Part shown: in pieces, positions 61,486-64,000 of the stretch | Numbering within the stretch: the stretch's first letter is position 1 | How the letters are laid out: every line of letters begins with the position of its first letter | Assembly (NCBI RefSeq): GCF_015709455.1 | Contig: NZ_JADNQW010000005.1 | Coordinates: 62,001-126,000, forward strand | DNA from: Methylosinus sp. H3A | GTDB taxonomy: Bacteria > Pseudomonadota > Alphaproteobacteria > Rhizobiales > Beijerinckiaceae | Reading direction: 5' to 3' | Length of the DNA: 64,000 nucleotides | Made by a program: the position numbers and the translations under genes | The notes under the pieces: generated by a model | The model's database searches: none | What the model saw: only the letters and a program-made list of their open reading frames with translations | What the model was told of the DNA's origin: nothing

Positions 61486-64000
61486 GCGGCTTCAATCTCT
61501 CCGCCCTGGCGGTCCGCGAACGAGCGATCACGCTCTTTCTTCTGATCGCCGTCACCCTGGCGGGCGTCTTCGCCTTCAGCCGGCTCGGCCGAGCGGAAGA
61601 TCCGGCCTTCACGATCAAGTCGCTGATCGTGACCGCCGCCTGGCCTGGGGCGACCGCCGAGGAGATGCAGAATCTCGTCGCGGAGCCCCTCGAGAAGCGG
61701 CTGCAGGAACTGCGTTGGTATGATCGCGTCGAGACCTTCACGCGTCCGGGCTTGGCCTTCCTGACCCTGACGCTGCAGGACAAGACTCCGCCGTCGGTCG
61801 TTCAGGAGGAGTTCTATCAAGCGCGAAAGAAGCTGGGAGACGAGGCGCATAAGCTGCCTGCCGGCGCGCTCGGTCCATTCGTGAACGACGAATATTCCGA
61901 TGTGAGTTTCGCGGTGTATGCCGTGAAAGCCCGTGGCATGCAGCCGCGCGAGCTCACGCGAGAAGCCGAAGCGTTGCGCCAGCGCTTGCTGCATGTGGCC
62001 GGCGTCAAAAAGGTCGATATTCTCGGCGAACGCCCCGAGCGAATTTTCGTCAACTTCTCCTATGAGCGGCTCTCGACGCTCGGGATCGCCCCACGCGAAA
62101 TCGTTGATGCCCTCAGGCGTCAGAACGCCGTTACCCCCGCTGGATCGATCGACGCCAACGGGCCGCAGGTCTTCATCCGCATCGACGGAGCTTTCGACAG
62201 CCTGCAAAAAATCGCCGACACGCCTCTGGTCAGCGGCGGCCGTGTGCTGAAGCTGTCCGACATCGCGGATGTCACACGCGGCTACGAAGATCCGGCGACC
62301 TATCTGATCCGTCACAATGGCGAGCCGGCCATGGCGCTCAGCCTCGTCATGAAGGAAGGAGTGAACGGCCTCGAGCTCGGGAAAGCGCTGGATGCGGAGG
62401 AAGCCAAGATCGCGCAAGAACTGCCGGCCGGGCTCTCATTCACCAAGGTCAGCGATCAGGCCGTCAATATCGCGGAGTCGGTCGACGAGTTCATGCTCAA
62501 ATTCTTCGTCGCCCTGGGCGTGGTGCTCGTCGTGAGCCTGGTCAGTCTCGGCTGGCGTGTCGGCATCGTGGTCGCGGCCGCAGTTCCGCTCACTCTCGCG
62601 GCGGTTCTCGTCATCATGCTGGTCACAGACCGTGTGTTCGATCGCGTCACGCTCGGAGCCTTGATCATCTCGCTCGGACTCCTCGTCGACGACGCGATCA
62701 TCGCCATCGAGATCATGGTGGTGAAGCTGGAAGAAGGCTTCGACCGCATCAAAGCGGCGGCTTATGCCTGGAGCAATACCGCCGCGCCGATGCTGTCTGG
62801 CACGCTCGTGACCATCATCGGCTTCACGCCTGTCGGATTCGCGCGTTCGACGGCGGGCGAATATGCCGGCAATATTTTCTGGATCGTCGGTTTCGCGCTG
62901 ATCACGTCTTGGATCGTCGCGGTGGTCTTTACTCCCTATTTGGGGGTGAAGCTGCTTCCCGACATCGAGCCGATCGAAGGCGGACATCATGCGATCTATG
63001 CGACGCCGAATTATCAGAAGCTTCGACGCCTCATAACATCGGCGGTGGATCAGAAATTCAAGGTCGCGGGGATCGTGATCGGATTATTCGTCCTCGCGGG
63101 CGCGGGAATGGGCGTCGTCAAGCAACAATTCTTCCCGACCTCGGATCGACCGGAAGTTCTGGCCGAAGTCCAGATGCCGGAAGGCTCGAGCATCGAGACG
63201 ACCAGCGCCGCGGCCGCGAAGCTGGAGAATTGGCTGAAGCAGCAGCCCGAAACGAAAATCGTCACGACCTATATCGGTCAGGGGGCGCCGCGTTTCTTTT
63301 TCTCCTATAGTCCCGAGCTCCCCGACCCGTCCTTCGCGAAGCTGATCGTCTTGACGCCGGATGCGGAGGCCCGCGACCGCCTCAAAATTCGCTTTCGAGA
63401 ACGCGTCGCCGAAGGGCTGGCGCCCGAGGCCCGCATTCGCGTGGCGCAACTAGTGTTCGGCCCCTACACGCATTTTCCAGTCTCGTTTCGCGTCATGGGG
63501 CCGGACACGACCGAGGTGCGCGCCATCGCCGATGAGGTGCTGGCGGTGATGCGAGCCAATCCGAATACGCGCCAAGTCAATCAGGACTGGGGCGAGCGTG
63601 CTCCGACAGTTCATTTTGTTCTGGATCAGGATCGCCTCCAGCTGATCGGCCTCACCTCCATCGACGTGGCGGAGCAGCTGCAGTTTCTGCTCACCGGCGT
63701 CACCGCCACTCAGGTGCGCGAGGATATTCGAATCGTCGATGTGGCGGGGCGCAGCGCGGGGCCGGAGCGTCTCGATCCGGTCAAGCTCGGGGACCTCACC
63801 CTGACCGGCAAGAGCGGGAATTCGATCCCGCTCAGCCAGATCGGCCACGTCGAGATTCGCCCGGAAGAGCCCATTTTGAGGCGGCGCGATCGGACGCCGA
63901 CGATCACGGTTCAATGCGACATCGACGAGGCGCTTCAGCCGCCGCAAGTCTCGGCGGAAATCCAGACGGCGCTGGCTCCGATCATCGCGCGCCTTCCCGA
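61482..64000 (+). CDS. RND efflux permease, 3' end beyond the window
   Basis: The frame opens at 61482 within the adaptor stop (ATGA) and stays open to the window edge: 839 residues visible of roughly 1030 expected. It begins MSGFNLSALAVRERAITLFLLIAVTLAGVFAFSRLGRAEDPAFTIKSLIVTAAWPGATAEEM, and segment 4 has ISLGLLVDDAIIAIEIMVVKLEEG with the proton-relay Asp pair near residue 405. The GRAEDPAFTIK start is typical of the TriC/VexF-like RND branch rather than AcrB or the MdtBC pair encoded earlier. It is the energy-converting part of the second efflux system and should be repressed by the TetR protein. Confidence 0.93.
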   Translation, partial: MSGFNLSALAVRERAITLFLLIAVTLAGVFAFSRLGRAEDPAFTIKSLIVTAAWPGATAEEMQNLVAEPLEKRLQELRWYDRVETFTRPGLAFLTLTLQDKTPPSVVQEEFYQARKKLGDEAHKLPAGALGPFVNDEYSDVSFAVYAVKARGMQPRELTREAEALRQRLLHVAGVKKVDILGERPERIFVNFSYERLSTLGIAPREIVDALRRQNAVTPAGSIDANGPQVFIRIDGAFDSLQKIADTPLVSGGRVLKLSDIADVTRGYEDPATYLIRHNGEPAMALSLVMKEGVNGLELGKALDAEEAKIAQELPAGLSFTKVSDQAVNIAESVDEFMLKFFVALGVVLVVSLVSLGWRVGIVVAAAVPLTLAAVLVIMLVTDRVFDRVTLGALIISLGLLVDDAIIAIEIMVVKLEEGFDRIKAAAYAWSNTAAPMLSGTLVTIIGFTPVGFARSTAGEYAGNIFWIVGFALITSWIVAVVFTPYLGVKLLPDIEPIEGGHHAIYATPNYQKLRRLITSAVDQKFKVAGIVIGLFVLAGAGMGVVKQQFFPTSDRPEVLAEVQMPEGSSIETTSAAAAKLENWLKQQPETKIVTTYIGQGAPRFFFSYSPELPDPSFAKLIVLTPDAEARDRLKIRFRERVAEGLAPEARIRVAQLVFGPYTHFPVSFRVMGPDTTEVRAIADEVLAVMRANPNTRQVNQDWGERAPTVHFVLDQDRLQLIGLTSIDVAEQLQFLLTGVTATQVREDIRIVDVAGRSAGPERLDPVKLGDLTLTGKSGNSIPLSQIGHVEIRPEEPILRRRDRTPTITVQCDIDEALQPPQVSAEIQTALAPIIARLP

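Overview
The window is a high-GC chromosomal segment from an alphaproteobacterium, most likely of the order Hyphomicrobiales. Support comes from the adjacent aroQ-accB-accC genes, a BCCP biotin site of the EAMKTF type, a tRNA-His without an encoded G-1 and with A73, and Ti-type trb conjugation genes. I suspect a Methylosinus/Methylocystis-like methylotroph, but that is only an impression: no C1-metabolism marker lies in the window.

Layout. 1-2.8 kb: four exported or partial proteins of unknown function. 2.9-3.7 kb: decayed two-component genes, including an in-frame Ada/histidine-kinase chimera. 3.9-8.1 kb: a PLP-dependent decarboxylase, tRNA-Thr, a UDP-glucuronate decarboxylase and a LuxR-type regulator. 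8.3-18.8 kb, mostly minus strand: pepA, tRNA-Glu, lptG-lptD, a DsbA-like protein, aroQ and accB-accC, interrupted by two transposase remnants and lacking the expected lptF. 19.4-27.1 kb: a TonB receptor, periplasmic binding protein, FecCD permease and ATPase, then a luciferase-like flavin monooxygenase and an Fsr-type MFS transporter. 27.8-37.3 kb: a complete four-gene efflux system (NodT-type lipoprotein, adaptor, MdtB- and MdtC-like permeases). 37.3-42.4 kb: a degenerate NYN protein with a newly noted 47-aa membrane protein upstream, a glycosyltransferase, a DUF6502/DUF5666 pair behind two matching palindromes, a kinase remnant and tRNA-His.

42.6-49.8 kb is mainly core genome: a nitrilase-family amidase, ihfA, yebC, a tandem DUF4265 pair, a YidB-like protein, a coiled-coil membrane protein and mutL. 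50.0-55.4 kb is an accessory scar: an intact 832-bp IS5-family element, a second IS remnant, a GNAT/HTH-cupin pair, trbB, a trbC chimera, small ORFs and an antitoxin without a toxin. 55.4-64 kb: a TetR/aldehyde dehydrogenase divergon, then a TetR-controlled second RND efflux system whose permease runs off the window.

The most interesting items are the paired GTGGGA-N5-TCCCAC palindromes before the DUF6502/DUF5666 genes, the TonB/ABC/flavin-monooxygenase/MFS uptake cluster, the NYN protein that has lost acidic catalytic residues, several in-frame chimeras at recombination scars, and matching operators flanking the second RND locus.
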